A stretch of DNA of 64,000 nt, taken from positions 39,973 to 103,972 of the forward strand of contig NZ_BAOG01000071.1 in assembly GCF_000400365.1 (NCBI RefSeq). Direction: 5' to 3'. The notes beneath the pieces are model-generated. The model was not told where the DNA came from, made no database searches, and saw nothing but the letters and a program-made list of their open reading frames with translations. Below are positions 37,208 to 45,618 of this stretch, in pieces (the stretch's first letter is position 1; every line of letters starts with the position of its first letter). The translations under genes were made by a program, and so were the position numbers. Source of the stretch: Vibrio jasicida CAIM 1864 = LMG 25398 (GTDB taxonomy: Bacteria; Pseudomonadota; Gammaproteobacteria; Enterobacterales; Vibrionaceae).

Positions 37208-38128
37208 ATGACAGAAATTTTTGCGAACTACTTGAAAAGTATGCGCAATAGAAAAATGCTTACCCAGCAGCAGGTAGTAGACCATCTAGTTGATCTTGAC
37301 CCCCTTTTGGGAGGGCTTGATAAAACAACATACAGCCGTTGGGAACGAGGCGTCACAGCGCCAAAAGTGTCTAAGCAGATTCTAGTAGCTAGAAGTTTTG
37401 GAGATGACATCACGAGACTAGTTGCACCGTCTGTCAGTAAATTCCAAAACGCCTCAGTCGTATTAGATGAGTTTAGAGGCCAGTATCTCGATCCATACTG
37501 GCTAGGTTATGAAGGGCTGGCGACAAAAGAATCAAATCTAGCAACAGCCAATCGCAACTCAATATCTAGAATTAAAGCTTTTCATGAACATTACCTCGAA
37601 ATCAATTTCAATGAAAAACTATATGATAATCAAAACATTACCATAAAAACCGTCGAAGATTCTACCGGATACCTTTTGGCACACCTTCTAATGACCTTCA
37701 TTCCTTCCACTACACCCAATAAACACTTAGAAGAACTGCATTTAGAAAGCTGCTCTTTCACAACGCTAGATAAAAGCAAAGATGAACCTCTGAGTCTGTA
37801 TTTAATATCGAGCTTTAGCTCTGTGCCAGAGTTTCGACTAACAACTGTCCTTCGTATATTAGAGCTACTTACTCATCATACTAAGATAAAATATGTAATT
37901 CTTAATTGCCATACGCAAGTAATTTACAATATTTTCGAATCCAGCACAGAATTTGATATTATAGCGAAGGGAAGTAGAGTAAAAAATAGAGGTATTAAGC
38001 TATTTGGAAAACAATACTCTTATATCCGAATTAAAATCAAGAGTGAGTCTTTCCTTGCTACAAAACTGTTCCTAGAGCTGACTCCTTACATGGATGCTCT
38101 CATGAATGAATTTCAATTAAAGTACTAA
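37208..38128 (+). CDS. XRE-family regulator with long C-terminal domain (paralogue 2), candidate fimbrial regulator
   Basis: An N-terminal HTH (TQQQVVDHL...TTYSRWERGVTAPKVSKQ) is fused to about 230 residues of unknown fold with an alpha/beta pattern (GYLLAHLLMTFIP, LSLYLISSF, KIKYVILNCHTQVIYNIF). I chose ATG 37208 over the TTG 12 bases upstream. It is divergent from the fimbrial operon, with a shared 384-base promoter region, and is the natural candidate for its regulation. Plan and HTH core (YSRWERG) match the proteins at 20921 and 41605. Confidence 0.72.
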   Translation: MTEIFANYLKSMRNRKMLTQQQVVDHLVDLDPLLGGLDKTTYSRWERGVTAPKVSKQILVARSFGDDITRLVAPSVSKFQNASVVLDEFRGQYLDPYWLGYEGLATKESNLATANRNSISRIKAFHEHYLEINFNEKLYDNQNITIKTVEDSTGYLLAHLLMTFIPSTTPNKHLEELHLESCSFTTLDKSKDEPLSLYLISSFSSVPEFRLTTVLRILELLTHHTKIKYVILNCHTQVIYNIFESSTEFDIIAKGSRVKNRGIKLFGKQYSYIRIKIKSESFLATKLFLELTPYMDALMNEFQLKY

Positions 38129-38173
38129 ATTGACTCTTTACTCTTATAAGCGCAATAGAACATTAAACTATCA

Positions 38174-38197
38174 TTTGTATTTGTATTTGTATTTGTT
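38174..38197. repeat. Short tandem repeat of TTTGTA (four units, last imperfect)
   Basis: Three exact TTTGTA units and a final TTTGTT lie 46 bases after the XRE gene stop. Such simple repeats can vary in copy number, but nothing coding lies over it. Confidence 0.6.
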
Positions 38198-38348
38198 CAG
38201 TAAGGTTCCGTTTTCATACCTTCGCCTTCAAAATAGAAATACCGTTGGCGCCAAATGGTAAGTCCCCATTCATGCTTATTTCTACTATACCGCTACAGGG
38301 TATGCATTGAGCGACAGGAGTCCCCCACTTAAAAAATGAGAGACCAAC

Positions 38349-38510
38349 ATGACTTACGCAGAGTTCAAACAAACTGATTTACACACTTGTCTAACCGTTG
38401 CCGGCGAACTGATGCTGTCCATAGGTAAAGTTGCCTTTAAGACCGTAAAAACTTTATTCAAAGCCTTTACTTGGTTGGCAATCAAAACTTATCGCTATGT
38501 GATGAAGTAA
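38349..38510 (+). CDS. Small basic protein, 53 aa, with own terminator
   Basis: ATG 38349 is preceded by GAGAGA at about 5 bases. The product has a hydrophobic-amphipathic centre (LTVAGELMLSIGKVAFKTV) and a Lys/aromatic tail ending RYVMK. It is too short for the usual gene callers but is followed 38 bases later by a textbook terminator, which supports a real gene. I do not recognise it. Confidence 0.5.
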   Translation: MTYAEFKQTDLHTCLTVAGELMLSIGKVAFKTVKTLFKAFTWLAIKTYRYVMK

Positions 38511-38543
38511 GCTCGATTTGATTCTGTCACTTTACCTTTATCT

Positions 38544-38573
38544 AAACCGCACCTTTTTGAGGTGCGTTTTTTT
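38544..38573 (+). terminator. Terminator of the small 53-aa gene
   Basis: CGCACCT pairs with AGGTGCG over a 5-base loop and is followed by TTTTTTT. Confidence 0.88.
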
Positions 38574-38936
38574 GTATGCCATATCCCTGAATTCACGTTC
38601 CTATCATCACCTTGTGCCCCTTCTCTCTTTCTAAACTTTAGTACCTAAGACAAGGCCATTGACGGCCAAAAATAAGAAGTGAAATTGTGTCTATTCATCG
38701 CTCTTATGCCGCTATGTTTAAGGTCTTACCCCTTACGCATAGGGTACTAGAACATAACCAAACTCAACGCGAGGGGAGCATCGAGGCGCTCTCGCTGGAC
38801 AATACAAATTAGCCTAAAAGGAGACGTTAGTTTCAATGAAAGATGATACTGGTAGGAAGGTTTAAAGGGCTAGAACGGGTCAAAGGATTAACCCAGAAAG
38901 CTTTCGCTAAATGGCGTCCAATCTTTCCCCAAACGC
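38574..38936. other. Intergenic stretch, no gene assigned
   Basis: About 360 bases separate two terminators. A ribosome-site-like AAGGAGA near 38818 leads only to a 9-codon frame. I see no supported gene; a small RNA is possible but not shown. Confidence 0.35.
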
Positions 38937-38963
38937 AAAAAAGGCGCTCAGTGAGCGCCTTTT
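38937..38963 (-). terminator. Terminator of the amidohydrolase gene
   Basis: An 11-bp stem AAAAGGCGCTC/GAGCGCCTTTT has a 3-base loop, and read on the minus strand it is followed by TT. It lies 18 bases beyond the stop. Confidence 0.88.
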
Positions 38964-38980
38964 GTAAGGAGGTATTTAGC

Positions 38981-40243
38981 CTATAGTGTGTTCTTATACA
39001 CAACACCGTCTTTCATGATGACTTTCTTAGTTTCATCTTGTACCACGCAATCTACACCTTCTAGTGGATTGCCATCGACGATAAGCAAGTCTGCATAAGC
39101 ACCTTCCACAATTTGACCTAACTTACCTTCTTGATACGGATGTTTGTAAGTCGACAATTCAAATAGACGCCCACAGTTTGAGGTAGCCATGCGAAGTGCT
39201 GTAATCGTATCGAATGTGGTTTCAATAGCGCCCAGCTCTTGCATCTGACTTTCATGAACGTTTGCTTTACCAACACAGTCAGTACCAAACGCTAGGTTTT
39301 GAATATCGTATTTCTTGATAAGCTCAGCAGACTTAAACATTGCTTTACCAACGCGTTCTGTCTTGCGGTAAGTCTCTTCGTTTGGCAACGGGATCTTACG
39401 TTCTGCAATCAATGATGACGTAAAGTATGATGGAACAAGCCAAATGCCTTTCTCTTTCACAATTTGAGCAATTTCTTCATCCATAATAGTGGCGTGCTCA
39501 AAGGACATGACACCTGCCTCTGCGGCACGTTTCATCGCTGGTGCTGTGTGAATATGAGCCGCTACATAGGTACCATAATCGCTTGCCGCTTCCACCGCCG
39601 CTTTCATTTCATCTAACGTGTATTGCAACGTATCCAGAGGATCAAACGTAGAGGATGCACCACCACCTGCCATCACTTTGATTTGAGAAGCGCCCATAAA
39701 CAACTGCTCTCGAACCGCTTTCAATACTTCTGCACGACCATCCGCGACTTTAAATGCGCCCGACTTCATTAGTGGTGAGTCTTCATGACCGTTCGCTAGG
39801 CGTTCTTGTGCTTGGTTTTGACGGTAGTCTGAGTGACCACAAGTTTGCGAAATCGCGGCCATACAAGGCAAAATTCTTGGACCTTTCGCATAACCTTTAT
39901 CGATACTGTTCTTCAGACCTAATGTGTTGCCTGCAACATCACGAATGGTCGTAAAGCCACGCATCAACATCTCTTCAGAGATTCTCGCTGAGCGAATCGC
40001 GATCTCTTCTCGAGTCATGCCATCCAGCTCATTGAAGCCCGCTGAAAGCGTAATGTGTACGTGTGCATCAATTAAACCTGGCATCACCGTTTTGCCTTCT
40101 GCATCGATGATTTGCTCAGCATTCGAGTCATCCACTTTCCCGATTTGTGTGATTAAGTTATTTTCAATCAGAAGGTCCACGTTCTTCAGAAGTTGCTCAT
40201 CTACACCGTTAAACACGTTTGCATTTTTAATTACGATACTCAT
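38981..40243 (-). CDS. Metal-dependent amidohydrolase (imidazolonepropionase/prolidase-like)
   Basis: A cytoplasmic TIM-barrel hydrolase of 420 aa. The metal ligands are visible: HVH in GLIDAHVHITL, the probable carboxylated Lys in ASQIKVMAGGG, HIH in YVAAHIHTAP, His in MSFEHATIM, and Asp in LAFGTDCVG. It belongs to the group that includes Xaa-Pro/Xaa-Lys dipeptidases and imidazolonepropionase-like enzymes. The precise substrate cannot be told from the sequence; dipeptide or amide cleavage is the best inference. It is a single gene with its own terminator. Confidence 0.88.
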   Translation of the reverse strand: MSIVIKNANVFNGVDEQLLKNVDLLIENNLITQIGKVDDSNAEQIIDAEGKTVMPGLIDAHVHITLSAGFNELDGMTREEIAIRSARISEEMLMRGFTTIRDVAGNTLGLKNSIDKGYAKGPRILPCMAAISQTCGHSDYRQNQAQERLANGHEDSPLMKSGAFKVADGRAEVLKAVREQLFMGASQIKVMAGGGASSTFDPLDTLQYTLDEMKAAVEAASDYGTYVAAHIHTAPAMKRAAEAGVMSFEHATIMDEEIAQIVKEKGIWLVPSYFTSSLIAERKIPLPNEETYRKTERVGKAMFKSAELIKKYDIQNLAFGTDCVGKANVHESQMQELGAIETTFDTITALRMATSNCGRLFELSTYKHPYQEGKLGQIVEGAYADLLIVDGNPLEGVDCVVQDETKKVIMKDGVVYKNTL

Positions 40244-40425
40244 GGTTTCTATCTCCGAGTCAGTTGTCTCAATACAGGTGCATCATATCGAGTGGACCGG
40301 AAATAAAATTGCCATTTCGCGACAAACAAAACATTCAAGACTTAAGTTAGGTTTCGTGATAGATTCCGTCGCCATTTAAATATGCACTACCACCCTTATT
40401 AACTATCGCGCGGACAATCCACGTT

Positions 40426-41565
40426 ATGTTTTCTCAATCAGTCATCGAACAACTTAAATATTATGTTTACTTTCTACGAGACCCTCGCAACGGCATCGTC
40501 TTCTATGTTGGAAAAGGCAGAGGCAATCGAATCTTTAATCATGCAGAATGTGCATTAGAAAGTGATAGCTCTAGCGACAAACTTGACACAATTCGAAGTA
40601 TTTTAAATGTGGGATTCAAAGTAGAACACTATGTATTGAGGCATGGATTAGACGAAGTAACGGCATTTGAGGTTGAAGCAGCGCTCATCGATTTTATAGG
40701 ACTAACCAACCTGTCTAATTTACAAGGGGGTCATTACTCCAGCGATTTTGGCATTAAAACGACTGATGAGATTATCGCTATGTATAGTGCCGAAGCGCTC
40801 GAGACCTCATTACCCATCGTACTTATTAACATCAATAAAAAGTACTATCGCGAAATTACGCAAGAAGAGCTTTACGATGCAACAAGAGAAGCTTGGGTCA
40901 TTGGTAGCAAACGAGATAGAGCAACTTACGCAGTAACAACCTATCGTGGGTTAACTCGCGAAGTTTACAAGATCAAATCTTGGTATCCAGTCGATATTGA
41001 TGGAAAAGAACGTTGGGGCTTTATTGGAGAATTAGCCAATGAAACCGTTCGAGAACAGCTTCGTTACAAGGCCATTTCTTCGCATTTCCCGCAAGGCGCT
41101 GCAAACCCGATTAAATACCTAAACTGTAATGCGCCTTTATCTGTTGTCAGAACTACGCCGCCACAAAAAATAGTACAAGCTCCTATTGATGCAACGGAAA
41201 AGAACTTGAACCTCATTGTGCATATTCAGAAAGGCAAAGAAAAACATGGTTATGAATGGGGAACACGCCAAGCATGGAAATGCGGAGATAAAGCACATCG
41301 GGTAAAACGTGTAATCGGTGTCGTAAAAGGTAAAGTCGCTTGCGTAATCGATGGAGTGACAGCTCAGCTATCCACTCCAATGATCAACCCAAACCACGAT
41401 ATAGGCTGTGAGGGACGTTATGCATTCTTAAATGGTATCTGCGTTAATGAAAATGATCCCCATGCAGAAGAACAATGCGAATTGATGTTCAAAAAGATAT
41501 CGGGGCTTGGGCAAGGCCACCGTTATCTCAGCGATGAAGAGTTGGAATCACTCACAAGCGAGTGA
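40426..41565 (+). CDS. GIY-YIG domain protein (LEM-3-like), function unknown
   Basis: The N-terminal 100 residues carry a GIY-YIG-type nuclease fold (YYVYFLRDP as GIY, VFYVGKGRGNRIFNH as YIG with Arg, and Glu in EVEAALIDFIG). This variant is of the type seen in LEM-3/ankyrin-like nucleases. The remaining 270 residues have no domain I recognise but are well organised (Trp/Gly repeats, RVIGVVKGKVACVIDG). It is alone, with a terminator shared with the convergent XRE gene. It could act in DNA repair, or in defence against foreign DNA; neither is shown. Confidence 0.72.
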   Translation: MFSQSVIEQLKYYVYFLRDPRNGIVFYVGKGRGNRIFNHAECALESDSSSDKLDTIRSILNVGFKVEHYVLRHGLDEVTAFEVEAALIDFIGLTNLSNLQGGHYSSDFGIKTTDEIIAMYSAEALETSLPIVLININKKYYREITQEELYDATREAWVIGSKRDRATYAVTTYRGLTREVYKIKSWYPVDIDGKERWGFIGELANETVREQLRYKAISSHFPQGAANPIKYLNCNAPLSVVRTTPPQKIVQAPIDATEKNLNLIVHIQKGKEKHGYEWGTRQAWKCGDKAHRVKRVIGVVKGKVACVIDGVTAQLSTPMINPNHDIGCEGRYAFLNGICVNENDPHAEEQCELMFKKISGLGQGHRYLSDEELESLTSE

Positions 41566-41567
41566 TC

Positions 41568-41595
41568 GAAGAGCCGCCATACGCGGCTCTGTCTT
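41568..41595. terminator. Bidirectional terminator between GIY-YIG and XRE genes
   Basis: AGAGCCGC pairs with GCGGCTCT over a 5-base loop, in the 39-base gap between convergent genes. Confidence 0.75.
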
Positions 41596-41604
41596 ACTAC
41601 ACTG

Positions 41605-42612
41605 TCAAACATGAGTTCTAGATTCAGTCACGTCTAAAAAAGGAATGCCATTACCTATTATCATTTCATCTTTTCTAAAATCACGCAGATTACACAAGTT
41701 ACAACTTGGCTCGCAATCCACTAGACATTCGAGCTTTTCTTTCACCTTCTTCAATAGAACGGGGTTAGAAATCGATTTGATTATATTGTGTCTGAATAGG
41801 TAAACACCCATGCTGCCCTTCTCTTTTGGCGGATAGTACTTTACTTCTTCTGCGTTAAAGACCAGCTTACTGAATGCAATTAGTGGTTGAAAATCGACGA
41901 TGAAAAAGTACGCGTAATCTTTTTTACTGGAATATCTAATCAAGTAATAGCAAAGTGCTTGAATAATCAATTCAAAATAATGAGCAGAGCTCGTATAGTA
42001 ACCTACACCAATCAAACAGCTACGCTCAGCTTCTTCCTGTGGGAGCGTAATAAATGAAGGTAGCCCATTAATACCTTCAATGTTCACCATGCCGTACCAA
42101 TGGCCTACCGTTGCCTCTTGGTCATTTTTAATTAAAACGCATTGATACTTCACATCACTCGCTTTCTCTTGAAGGTCCTGATAGAACCTTTTGAGAGGTG
42201 AAATGTTATGGTTAAACTCTTTGAACATGTCAGAGTATTCATTGATCGTCAGACTTTTTATTTCGCTTTTAGGAGGCCCAGACACCTTGCGATAAGAAAG
42301 GTTAGAAATCGAAAAATCTAGAGCTCGAACTAAGGTGCTGATGACAAGATCATGTTTGTTCGAGTAACGAACCTTAGACAGATCCATTCGTAACAGAACC
42401 TCTATTAAATCAATATCCAAACACTTGGCAATATAGAACTGTTTATATATTGGCGGGATACTTTTACCGGTAAACCATCGGCTTAAGGTAATAGAATCAA
42501 GGCCTTTAAACTCCTCATAGTAGTTATTTTGTAACAGCGCGATAAGGTCCTTTCGAGAAATATCTCGAGTATCGACCCACCGACTCAACTCATTTTTAAA
42601 ACAATAAGTCAT
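41605..42612 (-). CDS. XRE-like regulator with long C-terminal domain (paralogue 3)
   Basis: The N-terminal HTH pattern (ISRKDLIALL...SITLSRWFTGKSIP) is weaker than in the two other paralogues. The C-terminal half (about 110-335) has an alpha/beta pattern that reads like a GNAT-type fold: EATVGHWYGMVNI, CLIGVGYYTSS, FELIIQALCYYLIRYS, DYAYFFIVDFQPLIAF. Four Cys near the end (CEPSCNLCNLR plus upstream C) may bind metal. I chose ATG 42612, which has GGGAGGGGAG before it, over the ORF start at 42663. It is monocistronic and convergent with the GIY-YIG gene. Confidence 0.68.
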   Translation of the reverse strand: MTYCFKNELSRWVDTRDISRKDLIALLQNNYYEEFKGLDSITLSRWFTGKSIPPIYKQFYIAKCLDIDLIEVLLRMDLSKVRYSNKHDLVISTLVRALDFSISNLSYRKVSGPPKSEIKSLTINEYSDMFKEFNHNISPLKRFYQDLQEKASDVKYQCVLIKNDQEATVGHWYGMVNIEGINGLPSFITLPQEEAERSCLIGVGYYTSSAHYFELIIQALCYYLIRYSSKKDYAYFFIVDFQPLIAFSKLVFNAEEVKYYPPKEKGSMGVYLFRHNIIKSISNPVLLKKVKEKLECLVDCEPSCNLCNLRDFRKDEMIIGNGIPFLDVTESRTHV

Positions 42613-42926
42613 ATAACTCCCCTCCCTGTAAAACTCAAAATGCCCATTGTAAAAAATGGACATTCATACCCAAGAAACCGGTATCTTGAAGTTACTCGGG
42701 TATCAGTTAGATATCGCATTTAAATCTTTGAATACTTCTATAGGTATTCTCTATCAAATAACGCTGCCAACCATAATTTGAGATTATTTAAATTTACCTA
42801 AATTAGAAATACATGCAGGTGAGTATCAGATTTTTCTGACGTGACATAGAGAACCTCTGAAGGCTTAATCGAATATCGGGCCCTCAATATCGCTTATTGC
42901 ATAAAAAAGAAGCATTGAAGTGGTAT

Positions 42927-43202
42927 TTATTTACCTTTCATATAGTTAAGTCGATTCAACCCTCGTACTGCCTCTCTCGTTTCCTCTCGCTGATAGGCCG
43001 TCTCTGTTAGAAAACACATGCCATGCTCTCTACCACGACATCGGCAAAAATCAGACCGAAGTAATGCCCAATACTTATTCGTGCTGCCCTCAGGTGCTTT
43101 TGTAGCAGCTTCCGACCAAAGCTCGCACGCCAACCCCCATTCGTATTCTCTTTCACTCTGACAAGCTTGCTTTGCCAACTCTAAATACATTCTACTCGCC
43201 AT
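42927..43202 (-). CDS. ANR-family (Aar-like) small regulator
   Basis: The 91-aa product has the family pattern YLELAKQACQSEREYEWGLACELW, then a short gap and NKYWALLRSDFCRC, seen in AraC-negative regulators (Aar/Rnr of enteric pathogens) and also found in Vibrio. Such proteins bind AraC-type virulence activators, and in ETEC and EAEC they control fimbriae. ATG 43202 follows AGTGGA; the GTG at 43214 is an alternative. No AraC-type gene is present in this window. Assignment rests on the motif pattern. Confidence 0.68.
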   Translation of the reverse strand: MASRMYLELAKQACQSEREYEWGLACELWSEAATKAPEGSTNKYWALLRSDFCRCRGREHGMCFLTETAYQREETREAVRGLNRLNYMKGK

Positions 43203-43349
43203 ATGTCCACTCACGTTTTATTTTTAAAAAGAACATGTTATGAGGTAATAACTATAATGGGATAGCATTGAGAAAGGATTTAAACACAGCAAGGCAACTG
43301 TCTAAGCTATCCCCCCTTTAAGCAAACTAATATTCACCAAAAGAAGACA

Positions 43350-43378
43350 AAAAAAGAGCCGTAAATACGGCTCTTATA
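43350..43378. terminator. Terminator at the end of the tad operon
   Basis: AAGAGCCGT/ACGGCTCTT stem with a 4-5 base loop and an A-tract on one side that gives a U run on the minus strand. It lies 38 bases beyond the last tad-operon gene. Confidence 0.75.
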
Positions 43379-43416
43379 GAAGTTTTTTGCGACGCAGAAT
43401 AGCATCGTTATCGTTG

Positions 43417-44841
43417 TTAGCTCATACTCACCATGCAAATAAACTTGTTCGTATCAAACGCTTTATCAAGCTCTTTATGCTTATCTGATGAATAAACGCT
43501 GCCTTTATTCGTCCAATAATCTCCAGAAGAAAGGTTGGCGTACTTTTCAAGGTATTGATAGGCGGTAGTGCTAGGTAAACGGGAGGATAGACGTTCACAA
43601 TACTGGGTAGCCTGCTCTCTATTCAGGAAGATATCGTGAGACTTTTGGTTGCCTTTGAATTGGGGTAAAAGGTAAGTAAACGCATCGTCTTTATACAGCA
43701 CTTTATTGGTATAGCGTTTCACATCTTGCTTCACAGCAGGCTCCATTCCGGCAACGGCGTTTTTTGGTAAAAGACTCTCAGAGAATTTGCCAGAATGCTT
43801 GTCTCTAGTCGCTTCATCATCAACCTTACTCGCCTCTTCCATTACTGAACGAGTTGAATGGAGATCGGTTGCGTTGGCCTTATTTGAAAATGGGAAGAAG
43901 TAATCACCGCCATTTTTGAGATTCAATTTAAGCGATTGTGTCTGATTGCTATTTACGGCGCGAACACTGTAAACCCCCACGTAATTACCCGCCACATCTA
44001 CTCTATCACCCGACCCGACTTCTTGATCGTTGATGTAGAACACCGTACTTTCCGAGTTCGAACGGAACACAAACCGCACTCTATCTAGGTTTAACGCCTG
44101 TCTAAGCTCCACTTCTGTATTTGCACTGTAGGCATGTTTGTAACTCGCATCCGCGGTAAAGGAGAGATCGCCATTTAGTCTTTGGTTTGCATCTACCACT
44201 CTAAAACGCGTAAGTTGAATGCGCGACAAGCCACCTTTACTCAACACAAATGCATTTTTGATAGAAGGAAGATTGCGGTTCACGCACGTTGATAAGCTTT
44301 CCGAGACATTACACTGTAATTGGCCTTGATAAGTATCATTAATAACGCGTTTCGAATCGTCCAAATGTCGAGCTTTGATCTTCTCATACAAAGCCAGCAA
44401 CGCGTCGTTTTTCTTTCGCTCAATCTGACTGGCTTCTCGTTGGTCTTGCGACAGCTGCTGTTTTGTTTCTGCAAGCAACTTACCGGCGGTCTCAATCTCT
44501 TTCTTCATTGAGTTCACTTTGGATGACGTGTTACGTAAGGTGAGCATCAAGGATTCATCGTAGACGCCATCGACCAACTTGTCTGTTAAACGGTTTGAAT
44601 CAGATTTGATCATCTCAACGTTGTTGACCAACTTGATCTTGGTGGACTCAATTTCAGCATTCAATTTATTGTAATGCGCAATATTTTCATCAATATTGAG
44701 CGCGCTATATTCTTGCTGATAAGCCGACTTGATGTTGTTTAGCTTATCTTGCTCATTAAAGTTAATTAGCTCTGAGGCAGCGGTAACACCACTCCATGCT
44801 AGACCCACCCATATGACTAATACTGTTTTAGATTTACCCAC
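43417..44841 (-). CDS. Last gene of the tad operon: secreted coiled-coil protein with Cys/RLPS module
   Basis: A signal peptide (about 1-22, from GTG 44841 with GGAG 6 bases upstream) is followed by a long coiled coil (about 25-155, rich in Lys, Glu and Gln). A beta-rich middle (about 195-320) has LSFTADASY and ESTVFYINDQEVGSGD. The C-terminal 80 residues contain REQATQYCERLSSRLPSTTAY and SGDYWTN, a module like those of formylglycine/C-lectin-type domains and similar to part of the Ig-like lipoprotein at 27.5-30 kb. It is not a standard Tad component. A role in pilus-associated surface display is inferred from position only. Confidence 0.72.
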   Translation of the reverse strand: MGKSKTVLVIWVGLAWSGVTAASELINFNEQDKLNNIKSAYQQEYSALNIDENIAHYNKLNAEIESTKIKLVNNVEMIKSDSNRLTDKLVDGVYDESLMLTLRNTSSKVNSMKKEIETAGKLLAETKQQLSQDQREASQIERKKNDALLALYEKIKARHLDDSKRVINDTYQGQLQCNVSESLSTCVNRNLPSIKNAFVLSKGGLSRIQLTRFRVVDANQRLNGDLSFTADASYKHAYSANTEVELRQALNLDRVRFVFRSNSESTVFYINDQEVGSGDRVDVAGNYVGVYSVRAVNSNQTQSLKLNLKNGGDYFFPFSNKANATDLHSTRSVMEEASKVDDEATRDKHSGKFSESLLPKNAVAGMEPAVKQDVKRYTNKVLYKDDAFTYLLPQFKGNQKSHDIFLNREQATQYCERLSSRLPSTTAYQYLEKYANLSSGDYWTNKGSVYSSDKHKELDKAFDTNKFICMVSMS

Positions 44842-44929
44842 TGCCACTCCAAATTGACCCACCACGACACCATTGTTATTAATGCTTCACCTTGCGTTTT
44901 AGGCAAGGTGAACACTCTGCGATTAAAAC

Positions 44930-45610
44930 CTATTCCGTTGGCTTTACTTCGTCTGGTTTTATTTGATCTAGTTTTGCCTGATCATTCTTAGAAGCCCATA
45001 TTTCTGAGCGTCTGTTTTGTGATCGCCCCTCAGCGGTTGAATTCGACGCAATCGGCTGAGCTTCACCAAATGAACGAACGACGATACGGCTTTTATCCAC
45101 GCCTTGCGCAATCAAACCGTTAGACGTTGTTAACGCACGCTGCAAGCCCAACGATTGGTTGTAGCCTTCAGAACCCTTGCTGTCGGTGTGACCATCTACC
45201 GCAATAGCACTATCGCTATTTTTCAGCGAACCTGCGAGTTGATTCAGAGCCTTACTGCCCATCGGAGTTAAGTTGGATTGGTCAAAGCCAAAATGCAGAC
45301 GCGCAACTAAGCCCTTGCCTTGTAGATAGTTGTTTTGATTGCCAATCCAAGTCGAACATCCAGATTGTTCCAACCCCAACTTTGATTTACCCGCCAATAC
45401 TTGTCTTAGCTCGTGACTGTCGGATTTCTGCTCTATCTGCAAAAAGCCCTGTCGATGTTGACCAATCCCGATAACATCATCCACAGTGACACTATGTTGG
45501 TACTCGCTGAAGGTATTGTCGCAGTAAACACTAAGCCCTTCTCCAGCCTTTACTGCAAAGCTTAACGGCATCATTGATAACGCGACTGCGCCAATCACTA
45601 ACTTTTTCAT
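44930..45610 (-). CDS. OmpA-family protein of the tad operon
   Basis: A secreted 226-aa protein has a signal peptide (about 1-22) and an OmpA C-terminal peptidoglycan-binding domain (about 105-210). Its motifs are LHFGFDQSNL, VDGHTDSKGSEGYNQSLGLQRA and SFGEAQPIASN...NRRSEIW. It lacks a barrel, so it probably anchors the pilus machine to the cell wall. OmpA-type genes often close Tad operons. It begins 8 bases downstream of the tadG stop. Confidence 0.9.
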   Translation of the reverse strand: MKKLVIGAVALSMMPLSFAVKAGEGLSVYCDNTFSEYQHSVTVDDVIGIGQHRQGFLQIEQKSDSHELRQVLAGKSKLGLEQSGCSTWIGNQNNYLQGKGLVARLHFGFDQSNLTPMGSKALNQLAGSLKNSDSAIAVDGHTDSKGSEGYNQSLGLQRALTTSNGLIAQGVDKSRIVVRSFGEAQPIASNSTAEGRSQNRRSEIWASKNDQAKLDQIKPDEVKPTE

Positions 45611-45618
45611 ATTTTCCT

